DNA from: Picocystis sp. L7
Lineage: Eukaryota > Chlorophyta > Picocystophyceae > Picocystales > Picocystaceae
NCBI GenBank assembly: GCA_020975725.1
Contig: QXJR01000006.1
Location: forward strand, 248,001-312,000
Direction: 5' to 3'
Length of the DNA stretch: 64,000 nt
Part shown: in pieces, positions 19,524-31,023 of the stretch
Layout of the letters: every line of letters starts with the position of its first letter
Position numbering within the stretch: position 1 is the stretch's first letter
Program-made: the position numbers and the translations under genes
The notes under the pieces: generated by a model
Seen by the model: the letters and a program-made list of their open reading frames with translations, nothing else
The model's database searches: none
What the model was told of the DNA's origin: nothing

Positions 19524-22500
19524 ATGGACATGGAGGAGGTTTCCCGCCATCCGCAGGCGCAGAGCGTGCCTGGCGCCATCGCCAGCGTGCGACTGGAAAA
19601 CTTCATGTGCCACGAAAGGATGCAAGTGGACTTCGGAGATCACGTCAACTTCGTGTGCGGACAGAACGGATCCGGAAAATCCGCCATCATCGCGGCCCTG
19701 CAGTGCTGCCTCGGTGCCACCGCCAGAGCCACCAAGAGAGGAGAAAACAACATGGCGCTCGTGAAGACTGGATGCGAATCCGCCAAGGTCACCGTGGTGC
19801 TGAGAAACCGAGGACCCGACGGATACCGGAGGGAAATCTACGGGGACGAAATCGTGGTGGAGAAGAAGCTGGGAACCCATGCCACCCAAGTGGTGATCAA
19901 AGATCAACATGGAAAAGTGGTGGCCAAAGGGAGGCAAGAAGTGGCACACGTGTTGGATCACTTCAGCTGCGACGTGGAAAACCCATGCTCCGTCATGACG
20001 CAAGAACACACCAGGAACTTCCTGGGAAGCGGATCGGACGGGAAGAAGAAGTTCAAATTCTACATGGAAGCCACCATGCTGCAAAGCGTGGCCGAAAGAT
20101 TGGCGCATGCAGATGTGCAGATGGAACACATGGGCAGGGTGGTGCAAGAAGGTGAAGAACAGCTGAAAACCATGCAACACAGAGCCAAGCAACTGGAATC
20201 GGAAATCGAACGAGCCAAAGCCATCCAACAACTGGAGAAAGTAGAAGACGATCTCATGTGCCAACTGGCATGGTCCCATGTGCAGCAAATCCAGGACCAA
20301 ATCCAGCTCCACCAGTACAAGGTGGAAAGGGGACCCGGCGCGATCGCCAAGATGAAAAGCAGGTGGGAAGATGCCAAAGCCAAAGCAGACGCCCTCCAAC
20401 AGGAGATCCTAGACAAGACGCAGCAACTCGAACATGCAGGAGAGAGCATCGCAGAAATCCAAAAGCAAAGAAGGGAGATAGAAACAAGGAAGAGAAATGC
20501 GCATCTTGAGCGAGGGCAAGCGCAAAATCAACTCCACCAGTGCAAGGAAATGATCCGGCAGGCGCAAACTAGAAAAGTGGACATCGCCAAAGAAATGGAA
20601 AAGCTCCAGGTGGAATTCGATTCTTCCGGACAAGAACAGCCGGCTCAGAAAGGCAAGCTTGAAAGGGCACTTCAACAGGCACGGGCTTGTGAAAAGGAAT
20701 ACGAGGAAGCGAAAGACGAAGAGAACCGCCTGGCAGCAAGCGAGCAGCAGCTAAGGGCCATATTGGACAACCTGCAGGAGAGGAAGGAATCGTTCAAGCA
20801 GGAACTCGAAATGCTTCAAAAGCAGCATCGCCGTCTACTGAAGCAATCGAACGATACTTCCGCAGCCTTTGGAGATGTGATGCCTAAACTCGTGAAATTA
20901 CTTGAAGAAAACCAGAAGGCCTTTCACCGTCCTCCTCTGGGACCGATCGGCTGTCTTGTATCCCTCGTTGATGCCAAGTGGGCAGTAGCAGTAGATGCAG
21001 CCATCAACGCATCCCTTTCCTGCATACTGGTGCATGATTTCCATGACATGACGATGCTGAAGAAGCTGGCTGCACAGGTCGGTATCCCTGGCAACCGGCT
21101 TTCAGTGGTGGTATACAACTTTGACACCCCCCCGTACACCATCCAGCAGCACGGTGGCTCTTCGCGGAGAATCACTGTTCTGGACATGCTGAAATGCACC
21201 CATCCCGCCGTTCAGAATATACTGGTCGACCAAAACAGTATCGAGAGGGTTGCACTGGTAGAAAACATACAGCTGGGAAAACGCACTGTCTTCGGACAAG
21301 GGGGCAATGTGGTGAAGTCGGCCTTTACGATGGATGGAACGGAGCTTTTTAAGATTAAATCCTCCGAGATCGTCAAGCCACTGGACTTTCAACAGGCACG
21401 AAAAGGCCCCAGCTTAGGCTCGGATGTGGCAGAACAAATCAAGCAGTGCTTGTCAAATATGCAACACGTTGAGCGATCTATCTCAGAAGTGGACAAAGAA
21501 ATAGGTGCCATGCAGGAAAAACTACAAGATGCTGGCGAATCTTTGCGCAAATCCAGAGAAAGATCCCAAGCAGTGTTGCTGGAGAAAGCCAAGGCCGAAT
21601 CATTGGCTGAAGAGTCGAAATTTGACTGGCAGACCACATCTCAGCAGCCACGAGTTCTGGACTTGTCCATCCTGGAACAGGAGTTGGAGCAGATAAACGA
21701 GAAGCTTGGCACACTGCAACAACGTGAGCAGGCTTTCGAAAAAGATATTCTGTTGAAAGCGGAAGCAGAAAAGTCCTTGGAGCTGGAGGTGGCCAAGATG
21801 AAAGAGATGGTTGAGCAAGTTGCGAATGAAGAGGTTGAGGCGGAAATCAAGAGATCCATTGAGCAGAAGGGCATGATAGACAAAAACGTAGAAAAACTCA
21901 CAGAGAACATGAAGATAGTGGAGAATCGATTGGCAGATCTCTGTAGCGAACTTACCAAACTGGAGTCGGAGGCCAAGGCCAAGGCGGAGGTCGCAGCAGA
22001 AGTTGCCAGCCCGAGTCACTTTGAAAAGGCCAAGTCCAACAACTACAGCAGCAATGGAGGTGCAACATCATGCGAAGAGGTTTTCAAATCTCACGGTCTT
22101 CATCCAGAAAACGACAATGGTTCACACTTGCTGAAGCAAAGTTCAGAGAAGGTTGCAGAAATGTACCAAGGCCCACAGCTGCTCGCCAAATATTTAGAAC
22201 AGGCTGGTGACGAAGCCTTGTCGGGTCTTTTGGAAGAGGAAACCCACCTTTCTACTGAACTCAATCTGTTGGCAAAGCTGAGGGCTCTTGAAGCGGAGAA
22301 ATTGACAGCAAAGCTGCAAAGTGTAAAGCAGAGGATCGATGTAGGAGAATCACAAGTAGGGGGGACACTCGTGAAGCTCAAGGCTGAACACAACACAGTC
22401 GGCAGGTCCCTAAGACGAGCAAAGCGTAAACTTGAGTTTCTTACAGCGCCCTTTGAGCACTTGCAGACCGGGGTTCAAAAAAGGAAGAAACTCCTTTCGG

Positions 22501-22934
22501 ACTCTGAAAAACTTTGTTCCAGGGAAGTTGCACATCATTTCAACCTGTACATGATGAGAAAGGGGCATGTTGGCAGGGTAAACATCAATAGAAGGGAGGA
22601 AACGCTGGACATATCGGTGAGGATGAATGCTACTGATGATAGCTCTAAAAGGGTGAAAGATCTGCGTAGTCTCAGCGGAGGAGAACGGAGCTATGCAACC
22701 CTTGCATTAGTGCTCTCCCTTGGGCATCAGTCCGACTGCCCTTTCAGGGTTATGGATGAATTCGATGTATTCATGGACGAGGTAAATAGAAAGATCAGTC
22801 TCAATGCATTGGTAGAGTTTGCTGCGAGCAACATGGACACGCAGTTCATTTTACTCACACCGCAGGATCTGTCCCACATTCAGCCAGATGGGCAATTTGT
22901 GAAAGTGATCAAGATGCAGTCCGCCCGTAACTAG
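19524..22934 (+). CDS. SMC6: SMC6, subunit of the SMC5/6 complex
   Basis: The 1136-residue protein is the long-coiled-coil ATPase partner of SMC5 and acts in DNA repair and replication-fork processing in the nucleus. The N-terminal half of the ATPase has LENFMCHE and the Walker A GQNGSGKS (46-53). Coiled coils flank a hinge near residues 470-600 (GPIGCLVSLVDAKWAVAVDAAI). The C-terminal half has the ABC signature LSGGERS (about 1049-1055) and Walker B VMDEFDVFMDEV. Length is typical. The frame is open a little upstream but only from a GTG, so the first ATG is used. There is no intron. GC drops clearly after the first kilobase. A TGTAA at 22980-22984 lies 45 bases after the stop. Confidence 0.96.
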   Translation: MDMEEVSRHPQAQSVPGAIASVRLENFMCHERMQVDFGDHVNFVCGQNGSGKSAIIAALQCCLGATARATKRGENNMALVKTGCESAKVTVVLRNRGPDGYRREIYGDEIVVEKKLGTHATQVVIKDQHGKVVAKGRQEVAHVLDHFSCDVENPCSVMTQEHTRNFLGSGSDGKKKFKFYMEATMLQSVAERLAHADVQMEHMGRVVQEGEEQLKTMQHRAKQLESEIERAKAIQQLEKVEDDLMCQLAWSHVQQIQDQIQLHQYKVERGPGAIAKMKSRWEDAKAKADALQQEILDKTQQLEHAGESIAEIQKQRREIETRKRNAHLERGQAQNQLHQCKEMIRQAQTRKVDIAKEMEKLQVEFDSSGQEQPAQKGKLERALQQARACEKEYEEAKDEENRLAASEQQLRAILDNLQERKESFKQELEMLQKQHRRLLKQSNDTSAAFGDVMPKLVKLLEENQKAFHRPPLGPIGCLVSLVDAKWAVAVDAAINASLSCILVHDFHDMTMLKKLAAQVGIPGNRLSVVVYNFDTPPYTIQQHGGSSRRITVLDMLKCTHPAVQNILVDQNSIERVALVENIQLGKRTVFGQGGNVVKSAFTMDGTELFKIKSSEIVKPLDFQQARKGPSLGSDVAEQIKQCLSNMQHVERSISEVDKEIGAMQEKLQDAGESLRKSRERSQAVLLEKAKAESLAEESKFDWQTTSQQPRVLDLSILEQELEQINEKLGTLQQREQAFEKDILLKAEAEKSLELEVAKMKEMVEQVANEEVEAEIKRSIEQKGMIDKNVEKLTENMKIVENRLADLCSELTKLESEAKAKAEVAAEVASPSHFEKAKSNNYSSNGGATSCEEVFKSHGLHPENDNGSHLLKQSSEKVAEMYQGPQLLAKYLEQAGDEALSGLLEEETHLSTELNLLAKLRALEAEKLTAKLQSVKQRIDVGESQVGGTLVKLKAEHNTVGRSLRRAKRKLEFLTAPFEHLQTGVQKRKKLLSDSEKLCSREVAHHFNLYMMRKGHVGRVNINRREETLDISVRMNATDDSSKRVKDLRSLSGGERSYATLALVLSLGHQSDCPFRVMDEFDVFMDEVNRKISLNALVEFAASNMDTQFILLTPQDLSHIQPDGQFVKVIKMQSARN

Positions 22935-24060
22935 CGCAACATTTGCAAACTGCCACGTTGCACAAAGGAGACAGATACTTGTAAATAAACAGTACTTGGC
23001 CTTCAATTCAAGCAACTCTTCGAATTGGGACAATACCTACATTAACACATCAACCAGGTTCGAAAGGCCTGGAATGAGCACAGTGAACTTTCATCACGTA
23101 TTTCTATTTGAAAGGAGGTTGTCCTTGCCGCAAGAGCTTTTTCGGAGTTGCTTTTAGGTGCTCAAACAACCTCTGTGATAACATCTTCACATACTCTTTT
23201 ACTTGTTTGCGCACTTGTATCTAAAGATCATCTGGGCAGGCATGAATGGCCGAACAGGTTTGATCTTTGTTTGCCAGGGTAATGACACTTGGAAATCTCA
23301 AAGTGAGACACGGCAGGTACCAGGGATCCTAAAATCGCTCACTTGAAATCATTGCTCGCAAAGCAGTACATCTACGTATTTTCATCCTTCCCCTCGTAAA
23401 TTTCCCGGATGGAAGGAGCCTTTTTCAGCACCGTCACCAATAGGTTTGATTGCCATGTTTACTTCTCAAAAACTGGGTTAGATCAATCAGATCCGTTTGT
23501 GTTGTGCAGATGTTCCGACCACAAACATCACAACTTTTGCCAACCATCTGCTGCTAGACTGTAGATAGCGCCTTGCATTGCTAGAAGAGTGTGTATCCGT
23601 TAGAATTTATCTCTAAGGAATTTCGACTAAACTAGTGCATCGATCGTCTTGCATCGCGATGTGCGACATTTCATGCTTTCTTTGGGCTCACTTCAACGGT
23701 AGCACCTATCACATCGACTTGCACATTGCAAACAAGTCTTCAGTCATGGAAGAAGAATTTATTTTGGATGCAAGTAAAAGCAAGACTGTTCAAGAAACAT
23801 GGAGTACCTTCTCTTCAAATGCTTTCGTTTGTTTAAACAAGAACAGTTAATACGGCTAAGACTTCTACAGCTTGAACACCTGCTCGTGTTTCATTGATCT
23901 GGGAATGACAAGTGAGTTGCGTGTACACCAAAAGTGGCGCTTGTGTGCTGTCTGTAGAGCGGGCACCCTGAGAGAACTCTGTACGGGTCCAACCACACCA
24001 TATCAAGTCCCTTACCAATAGAAGTACCCCAAATCACCATTGTGGACAAAACTGATGCCT
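22935..24060. other. Convergent AT-richer spacer, SMC6 / SF3B1
   Basis: About 1.1 kb of the lowest-GC DNA around here, with short open frames only. It holds the SMC6 poly(A) signal at its left end. No gene or repeat is recognised. Confidence 0.6.
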
Positions 24061-27036
24061 TCATACAAAAACATCAAGGTCAAAGTGACTTCCATGTGCA
24101 GTACATCTGCGGACGGGCCCTGGGTAGAAAGCCCCCAGAGCATCTTGCCAGGCGATGAAAAGATCATTGAAAAGCCGCCAGTACGATTGTCTGACATCCC
24201 TTGAAGGGTGAAACAAGCCTTGCATCAAATAACGCAGTACAACTCCAGGTCCAACAGAATACTGAAGCGAAGTGATTGCTTCACTTACTGCAATAATCAC
24301 ATGAGGGGAAGATTCGAAAATGTTAGGCCACAAGTAATTGAGCATGTGTAGCAGTGCATCTTCACATCCAAGGTACGAAACCCCCAAAGAAATATGACGG
24401 ATGGCATTGGAAGCAATTTGCCTGTGGACAGGGTCTCGATCTACAAGAGCATCCACAAGCAACGGGGTGACTGCGTACACATAATCTTTCCCTGCCTCTC
24501 CGATGTACTCGAAAAGAAACGAAAGGCTTTTCAGAACGCCATTCTGTATGTTGATTTCTGGGGTACGATACTCGTTGATCAGTGCTGGCAACACGGTGAA
24601 TGGAGAACAGGATTCTGCCACGATGGCTATAGCGACTGTAGTACACACACGATTCTGCCTTTCCTGGACTTTGAGGTTATTCAACAATGTGGAGAGCACA
24701 TCTTGTGGACCAACAGCCTGAGCAATATAGCCGAAGGTATTGACTGCGGCTCGCCGAATGCGCTTCTTTGGTGCTTTGAGGGAATCCAGTAGTTCAAAGC
24801 ATACTCGAATCCACTCGCGTGCTGAAACAATCTCTGCCCCTTCTCTAGCAACAATGCCTACCAAATTTATGCAATTTTCTTGCACCTTCTCGTGACGGTT
24901 CTTTAGAATAGGTAGAAGCCTCTGGAACAAGTCTTTGATAGGAGGAGACATATCTGCGACACCCAAGGCACGGACAACCTCACATAGAGCGTTGAGCGTA
25001 CTCCCGAGGACATCGGGATACTCTTCTCCAAGATACTCATAGAGGATTACCCCAAAGTGCCTCAGCAACTCTTCTTCGTGGCAGATCTTCAAGATGGGGA
25101 TGATGTTACCGATCAAATCCGCAGCTTGCAGACGGACAGTTGCGCTTTTGTGATTGAGCCGCCATTTCAAAATACCACAAATTTGAGGCAAATAGGGTTT
25201 TGCCCTGGTCTGCAATGCGACTAATAGCTTGGTAAAAGCCTTGACAAATAGGCTGAATGCTCCTTCGGAAACTTGTTCTTGAAACGCAAACAGCACACCA
25301 TCCAGAAGTAGCTCCTCTGCTCGCAGGTCGAGATCCGCAATACCAGGTTCTGGAAGCATCTTATCCAGAGTTTCGAGTCCCATTTTTCTACACCATTCGT
25401 TGTTATCTTTCAATGACTTCGCCACAGTGGCCATTATTTCCTTACACCCCACGCAACCAGCAAGAGAAACAGTTGTCTCTGCCACTGCTTGTGACATCCT
25501 CCTGTCGATGGCAGTTCTTTGGACCCAGAAAAGCTGCAAGAATGGAGGCATGATAGTAGTGCTGAGGTACTCTTTGTCCACTTGTTCACATGATATGCAA
25601 TTACGGAGGGCCTGGAGTGTACTCCTTCTCATTTCATCGTCCGTTGATCGAAACTCCCTCAAGCACACTTCCATTATTCCTTTTGCGTACACAGCCACCT
25701 CTGAATGATCCAACAAAGGAAGCACAAAGCTTGCAGCTTTGATGAAAGCGGAAAGGACTTTTCCTCTATGCAGCTGCAACCCTTCCCACAGAGGGCTGAG
25801 GACGTTTTCAAATGACTCACCACCATACGGTGCAGCTGCTTCAGCAAGCGCTCCGATGGCAAGCGCAGATACGGTCCTCACTTTGACGTTTTCATCCAGC
25901 AGGCAAGGTTCCACGATTTCAAGCATGGCCCTAAGATGCGGCAAAACCCCGCATCCCACCAGAATGCTCGTTTGTTGGATAACCTTGATGCCCGTGTGTC
26001 TGGCCTGCCAAGACTTTTTGCTTCTACAAACTGCTTTCAAGAACGGGAGTAGAGAAGATATCCCCAGTGCACTCGCCACGACACTGAACGCCCGTGCTGT
26101 CGTGTTGCGAACATACTCATCTGGGTTATCTATATCAGGACGCATGGACGCAATCATGCTTGCGATCCCTGCTGCTTTGGCGAGGTTGGAAATCACCTGC
26201 CTTCCCTCCACCCGTGCGTAATAGTCCTCGTCGATCAAGAGGGGTTCAATGACGACCAAAATTTGGTGCACAAAGGGGCGGACAAGCTCGTCCAGCCTGA
26301 GCAAGACACGGTCCACGACCTTCACCAACAAGTGCCTCTCGTGTTCTTCTAGGGCAGGATCCATCAACATGGGGAGTAGATGTGTGAGCAACGCATTGGC
26401 TCCGAAGCTTCTAGCCCGATCCGAGAGCTGCCTCAACGCGTTTTTCCTCTGATGCGGCGTTCCCGTCCTGACTTTCCAAAGCAGCTTGAGGATGCTTGCA
26501 TCTACACTGTCCTCTTCGACCCCTGCAGCACCAAGCTTGTCTTGTAGTTCCAAGGTCCGTGGATCTCCAGGCACGGTTCCCAGGCCCGCAGCATCGCCTC
26601 CTTTTCCCAACAGCCTCTCTCTATCCGTGACTTCTTCGCCGATGCGAAAGCAGAGGCCATCATCGGCTTGTCCGTTTTCTTCTACTTCGGCACCTTGTAG
26701 CACCTTCCTACGTTTTTTGGGCGGTCCAGGCGGCACGAGCACCTCGTATCCTTTGGAAGGGAGCACGAGGTCGAGTTCTTCCAAGGTCGTGTACTTGGCC
26801 AGGCGCACGCCATCGCCGCGACGTGCGTGCTCGATTTGTTCCTCGACCACGTGGTCTGGCTCTTCCTGCTGCTTCACGTCTGCCTGTGGCGCAGGCGCGT
26901 CCCATTTGCTCCGCTTCGAGGATGCAGGTGGACGTGCCACCTCTTCCTGCTTCGGTGTGGCCTCGTCCCACTTGCTTCGACGCGGTCCTTCGCGCGCTGG
27001 AGCGGCGGGAAGAGGCGCGGCCATGCCGTGCGACAT
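24061..27036 (-). CDS. SF3B1: Splicing factor 3B subunit 1 (SF3B155/Hsh155)
   Basis: The 991-residue protein is the HEAT-repeat scaffold of the U2 snRNP that clamps the branch-point helix. The HEAT superhelix starts near residue 180 and is collinear with human SF3B1 to the end, with strongly conserved blocks such as [30 protein letters not shown] and [19 protein letters not shown]. The Lys of the KVRT motif, which corresponds to human K700, is conserved. The N-terminus is short: two U2AF-ligand motifs (RRSKWD 19-24, KRSKWD 41-46) and a p14-binding element (GYEVLVPP 96-103), where human SF3B1 has about 500 residues, five such motifs and many TP sites. There is no intron. The C-terminus ends in DLDVFV. 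Confidence 0.96.
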   Translation of the reverse strand: MSHGMAAPLPAAPAREGPRRSKWDEATPKQEEVARPPASSKRSKWDAPAPQADVKQQEEPDHVVEEQIEHARRGDGVRLAKYTTLEELDLVLPSKGYEVLVPPGPPKKRRKVLQGAEVEENGQADDGLCFRIGEEVTDRERLLGKGGDAAGLGTVPGDPRTLELQDKLGAAGVEEDSVDASILKLLWKVRTGTPHQRKNALRQLSDRARSFGANALLTHLLPMLMDPALEEHERHLLVKVVDRVLLRLDELVRPFVHQILVVIEPLLIDEDYYARVEGRQVISNLAKAAGIASMIASMRPDIDNPDEYVRNTTARAFSVVASALGISSLLPFLKAVCRSKKSWQARHTGIKVIQQTSILVGCGVLPHLRAMLEIVEPCLLDENVKVRTVSALAIGALAEAAAPYGGESFENVLSPLWEGLQLHRGKVLSAFIKAASFVLPLLDHSEVAVYAKGIMEVCLREFRSTDDEMRRSTLQALRNCISCEQVDKEYLSTTIMPPFLQLFWVQRTAIDRRMSQAVAETTVSLAGCVGCKEIMATVAKSLKDNNEWCRKMGLETLDKMLPEPGIADLDLRAEELLLDGVLFAFQEQVSEGAFSLFVKAFTKLLVALQTRAKPYLPQICGILKWRLNHKSATVRLQAADLIGNIIPILKICHEEELLRHFGVILYEYLGEEYPDVLGSTLNALCEVVRALGVADMSPPIKDLFQRLLPILKNRHEKVQENCINLVGIVAREGAEIVSAREWIRVCFELLDSLKAPKKRIRRAAVNTFGYIAQAVGPQDVLSTLLNNLKVQERQNRVCTTVAIAIVAESCSPFTVLPALINEYRTPEINIQNGVLKSLSFLFEYIGEAGKDYVYAVTPLLVDALVDRDPVHRQIASNAIRHISLGVSYLGCEDALLHMLNYLWPNIFESSPHVIIAVSEAITSLQYSVGPGVVLRYLMQGLFHPSRDVRQSYWRLFNDLFIAWQDALGAFYPGPVRRCTAHGSHFDLDVFV

Positions 27037-28299
27037 CGCCTCGAATGCCGATGCGCCTCCGACGGCCCGAAGTTAAGCGTAGGGTTTAGCCAGGGAATGG
27101 GGAGTTTCTTCTCTCGAGGCGGGAGGAAGGAACACGTGGTGGAACGGACGACGCGGACGTGCCACCACGTGGTGATGGGAAGACAGGTGCCAGAAACGGC
27201 GTTCAGGGGGGATGAGACAGCGCGTGGAGATCCAGGAGAACAAAATGTCACGCCGCTCCGTTCCTGTCGATCCACGATACGAGAGGACGGGGTCCACGTT
27301 CTTGCAAAACGGACTCTCCTTGGTAGAAGATCCATCCCTCGCAAGCAAGCCCATGTTCCTATGTGCAAGCGCAATCCACTCGATTGCGGGTACTTCAATC
27401 GACGGCGCGTGCACGGTTGGGAAGCTCGACCTCCCACCACGGCGCCCCCGCAAGTCTTCGGCATTCACCCATTCGTGAGGCTCGAGCAATGGCTTGTTGC
27501 ACGAAAAATGCCTTGGCGTGCGCAAGGGTTAGGAGCCGAAGAATCCCAACCGTGCCCTTTTCCACTCGCCCGTTTGTGGATATTTCTTCGTGATCGGTGT
27601 GTCAAACTTGCATCCGAAGCCAATGTTTGAACGCCACCTTCGTGTATTGGCTAGCGGATGTCACGGTGTCGTGTAATCGAATTGTTGCGATCTCGATCGC
27701 AACAGACCGGCGCAACGACCGCCATCGAGTAGGCATGCGATTCCCTTTCGTTGGTTTCTCTTTGCCTACTCGGTTCTTTTTCCGAGCGTGTTTCCCATCG
27801 ACACCTTCGGTTCCCGACCTTCACATCGATGCATCCATCGTTGGACGTCTTGTCGGGTGTGTGATTGCTCGTTCTTGCACCCATCCCACTCGCGTGCCGG
27901 AGGTTTCTTCCCGTCCTCTCTCTCACCAGGTCCGATCCGGAGGGACGCATCATTCGCGTGTCCATGCACCTCTCGGCGTTCCGCCCTTCCAAAACACCGA
28001 TCACGAGGGATTGGTTTGTCGTTGGACGTGCGCACAAGGACGGTGTTTCCTCTTCTCTTTCCTCACACGTTTGAAATGCGAATGCACGAGGTTCATTTTC
28101 TTCGGAATTAACTTCCATCGGAGTCGTTTGCTTCTTCCCTCTCGTTCCCGGGCACCGAACAAGGCACCTCCCATCGGGTTCAAACCCGCTCCGACTTTCC
28201 TTTCAGACCGGGGTTCGTTCCCGATCGAACCCAGGGAACACCAGGGGAAGCTCCACGTCGGCATCGACGTGCGCCATTCGTCGCCGAGGCGCACTCGCG
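27037..28299. promoter_or_regulatory. Divergent promoter region, SF3B1 / solanesyl-PP synthase
   Basis: About 1.26 kb between two start codons. No gene is recognised; open frames are short or overlap on both strands. Near the right end are two inverted repeats with the GGGTTC core: 28175-28188 (6-bp arms CGGGTT, 2-base loop) and 28211-28232 (7-bp arms GGGTTCG, 8-base loop), 70-125 bp before the synthase start codon. Confidence 0.55.
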
Positions 28300-29457
28300 A
28301 TGCGCATGGCGACGGCCAGAAGCACGTGTTCGAGGAGCGATGGCGTCGGTGCGAGGGTCCTGGGACGTGTGTTGAGGAAGTGCAGGTCCGAAGGGAACGG
28401 AAGGAGTCGACAGGCGACCCTGGTGAGACGCAAGGTGCACGTGGACGCTGTCCATTCCCAGCAGGACCGCGTCGCGCTGGACGACGTGCGCGCGCCTGTA
28501 GTGGAAGAAATGAAGCTGCTGGAGGATAACCTGCGTGCTGTGGTCGGAAACCGCCATCCCATGCTGCTCTCCGCCGCAGAGCAGATCTTCGGAGCTGGTG
28601 GGAAGAAGCTGAGGCCACTCCTGGTCCTCCTCGTCGGGAATGCAGTTCGGAGGCTTTATGCGCAAGACGACCTCGGAAACGTGGCCGAAAAGCAGAGGTC
28701 GTTGGCGCAAATCACCGAAATGATACATACCGCAAGCCTCGTCCACGACGACGTGCTCGACGAATGCGACCTACGTAGAGGCCGGAATACGGTCAACAGC
28801 CTGTACGGCACCAGAGTGGCGGTCCTGGTCGGCGACTTCCTGTTTGCACAGTCCTCCTGGGCGCTGGCGCAGCTGGAAAACCTGGAAGTGATCAAGCTCA
28901 TCTCGCAGGTCATCGCGGATTTTGCAGATGGAGAAATCAGCCAAGCGCAAAACCTGTTCGACTGCGACATGAAGTTGGAGACCTACCTCGCAAAATCCTT
29001 CTACAAGACGGCATCGCTAATCGCCGCTAGTTGTAGGGGTGCTGCAGCACTTTGCAATGCTAGTGAAGAGGTGAAAGAGGCCATGTACCAGTACGGGAAA
29101 CACATAGGACTTGCATTCCAAATCGTGGATGACATACTGGATTTCACACAAAGCACAAAGCTCTTAGGGAAACCACAGGGCCAAGACCTGGCAAGTGGAA
29201 ACTTGACAGCACCGACACTCTTTGCATTGGAGAACGAAGACAACCTGCGCGTTCTCATTGAGAGAGAGTTTCAAGAAGATGGGGATATTGAAAAGGCCAT
29301 CGAGTTGGTGCAAGTAGGGGGGGGAATATCTGGTGCTCAACGCCTTGCCAGACAGGAGGGTCAGCTGGCGCTCGAGGCTATCAAGTGCCTTCCAGAGTGT
29401 GAAGCAAAAGAATCGCTAGAGCTTGTAGTGGAGTACATTCTTGAGCGACTTTTTTGA
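28300..29457 (+). CDS. SPS: Solanesyl diphosphate synthase (long-chain trans-prenyltransferase), probably plastidial
   Basis: The 385-residue protein adds isopentenyl diphosphates to an allylic primer to make the C45 side chain of plastoquinone or the ubiquinone tail. The first Asp-rich motif DDVLD is at 150-154 and the second, DDILD, at 277-281. The residue five before the first motif is Ala, and the small residue there fits a long-chain product. GAGGKKLRP binds the diphosphate. Blocks LFDCDMKLE and IVDDILDFTQST match plant SPS1/SPS2 rather than GGPP synthase. Residues 1 to about 45 are Arg/Ser/Thr-rich without acidic residues near the start, fitting an organelle transit peptide. There is no intron. 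Confidence 0.9.
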   Translation: MRMATARSTCSRSDGVGARVLGRVLRKCRSEGNGRSRQATLVRRKVHVDAVHSQQDRVALDDVRAPVVEEMKLLEDNLRAVVGNRHPMLLSAAEQIFGAGGKKLRPLLVLLVGNAVRRLYAQDDLGNVAEKQRSLAQITEMIHTASLVHDDVLDECDLRRGRNTVNSLYGTRVAVLVGDFLFAQSSWALAQLENLEVIKLISQVIADFADGEISQAQNLFDCDMKLETYLAKSFYKTASLIAASCRGAAALCNASEEVKEAMYQYGKHIGLAFQIVDDILDFTQSTKLLGKPQGQDLASGNLTAPTLFALENEDNLRVLIEREFQEDGDIEKAIELVQVGGGISGAQRLARQEGQLALEAIKCLPECEAKESLELVVEYILERLF

Positions 29458-31023
29458 AGAAATGGTAGGATCTCTGGGTCATGCGAGCTGTCAGGTCAGA
29501 AGTATGAACTGCAACGTCGGCTCAAGTTCCCTACAAAACCGCAGTGCTGAGGCCAGCCTGATGGGCGGCACTCCCCTTCCTTGACTTGCACCCTCGTTCA
29601 TGGAAGCATTTACGCTTTTTTGTGCGTGCAACCTGCTAGTTTGGCTTGTCTGATGCCCATGCAGCGTTGCGCATGAAACATTAACAATTTCCATGAGGGT
29701 GCGCTTGCTTTTGCGCACTTCATTATTGCTTCTCTTGTGACTTTGCATACCCATGCTTCATGTGCAACACCGAGCAGGGTTCAACAACTGCTAGGTGGTA
29801 CTTGCAAGACCTGTCCATGCTGACGTTTTTAGACGTTCCAATGCCCTGCATCTTATAAACTCCCAATTCGATCAGCCATTTGTTCAAAAGCACTCTTCCA
29901 GACGCATCCTCGCCTTGAGAACTTGTAGCAGTAGAGCATCCCTCAGGGCATACTATCATATGTGGTTGCGATTTGTATTCCTGAAATGTGTAGGATGAAA
30001 TGCCTAACTCTTGCTTCTACTTTGGAAAGACCATGAGCGTTGAAGACCTCAATGTGATATCGGACATGAACCATGCATTTCCTCAAGCTGACATTTTGCA
30101 TGCAGCTGGCCGTGAGGTCGATCATGCTTTAACGGGATTGGGGCCTGTGGGAACGTTCCAGTACATGCAAATCGCACACCATTCACTTGCATTTTCTTCA
30201 TAAACAAATCACAATAGCCAAACAATCATCAAAGTCTAGGCGAAGGTTTTTGTATATTGCACCTCTTGATGGCAATAGGCGTCGTACAAATGTGCCACTT
30301 GCTTGTCTTTCACAAAGTTATTTTAATTGTTGCAAATGGAGTAGTAAAATTCTGTGTACGATGGTGAAATCAACCATGGGCAAACGGGTGCTGCAACATA
30401 CCATTCACATCTTGGCATGTAGCAGATGGAACATCACAAGCTACAGTTCGTCGTGTGGGTTTAAGACCAGAGCTGTACTGCAAGCTTCGCGTTCGTCATG
30501 AGATTGGCCACTGCGACAATGCACACTGCCACGCTAGCGATCTTGACGTGTGTGTTTGACATGCAACAGATTGCTGCTGTGGCTGGTGAACTCACAAGAA
30601 AAAGGATTGTTCGGAAATCAGAGGTAGTGGGGGTGAGGCTAATATTGCTGGCCTTCAGTTGTGCCAAGAGAGTTTTGCATGGCAGATCATAGACTAGCAT
30701 ATGTTGAAATTTCAAGCGTGTAGACAGAAGTTGGGGGCGTCATTGGATGATGCAGCATGCACTAGGCATGCGTTCCGCGAACTAAGCATGGACTTGTGGT
30801 TGTCGCAGCCCTAGGGCAGTACTTGATACATGAAAACTTGTCGAAGACCGTGCACAAATGTTTGCGGGCACTGGCGCAACGTAAAGGCACGTGAAGAAAG
30901 GAATGAACGAGGAAACAAACGCTCGCACCCAATCCTGATTGGAGCTTGGGAACATCAGAGGCAACCCTCGGGCAGACAACTTGGGGCCCTCTGTTGAGAT
31001 TGCCAACTGCACAGGATCACAAC
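29458..31023. other. Convergent spacer, solanesyl-PP synthase / RACK1
   Basis: About 1.57 kb of lower-GC DNA with only short frames. No gene, RNA or repeat is recognised. Part is presumably the 3' untranslated region of the synthase gene. Confidence 0.55.

Noticed and set aside
17427-19764. Open frames of about 500-630 codons through the 48-bp repeats
   Set aside because: A 48-bp unit is a multiple of three without stops, so all frames stay open; the product would be a simple 16-residue repeat overlapping the formin gene.
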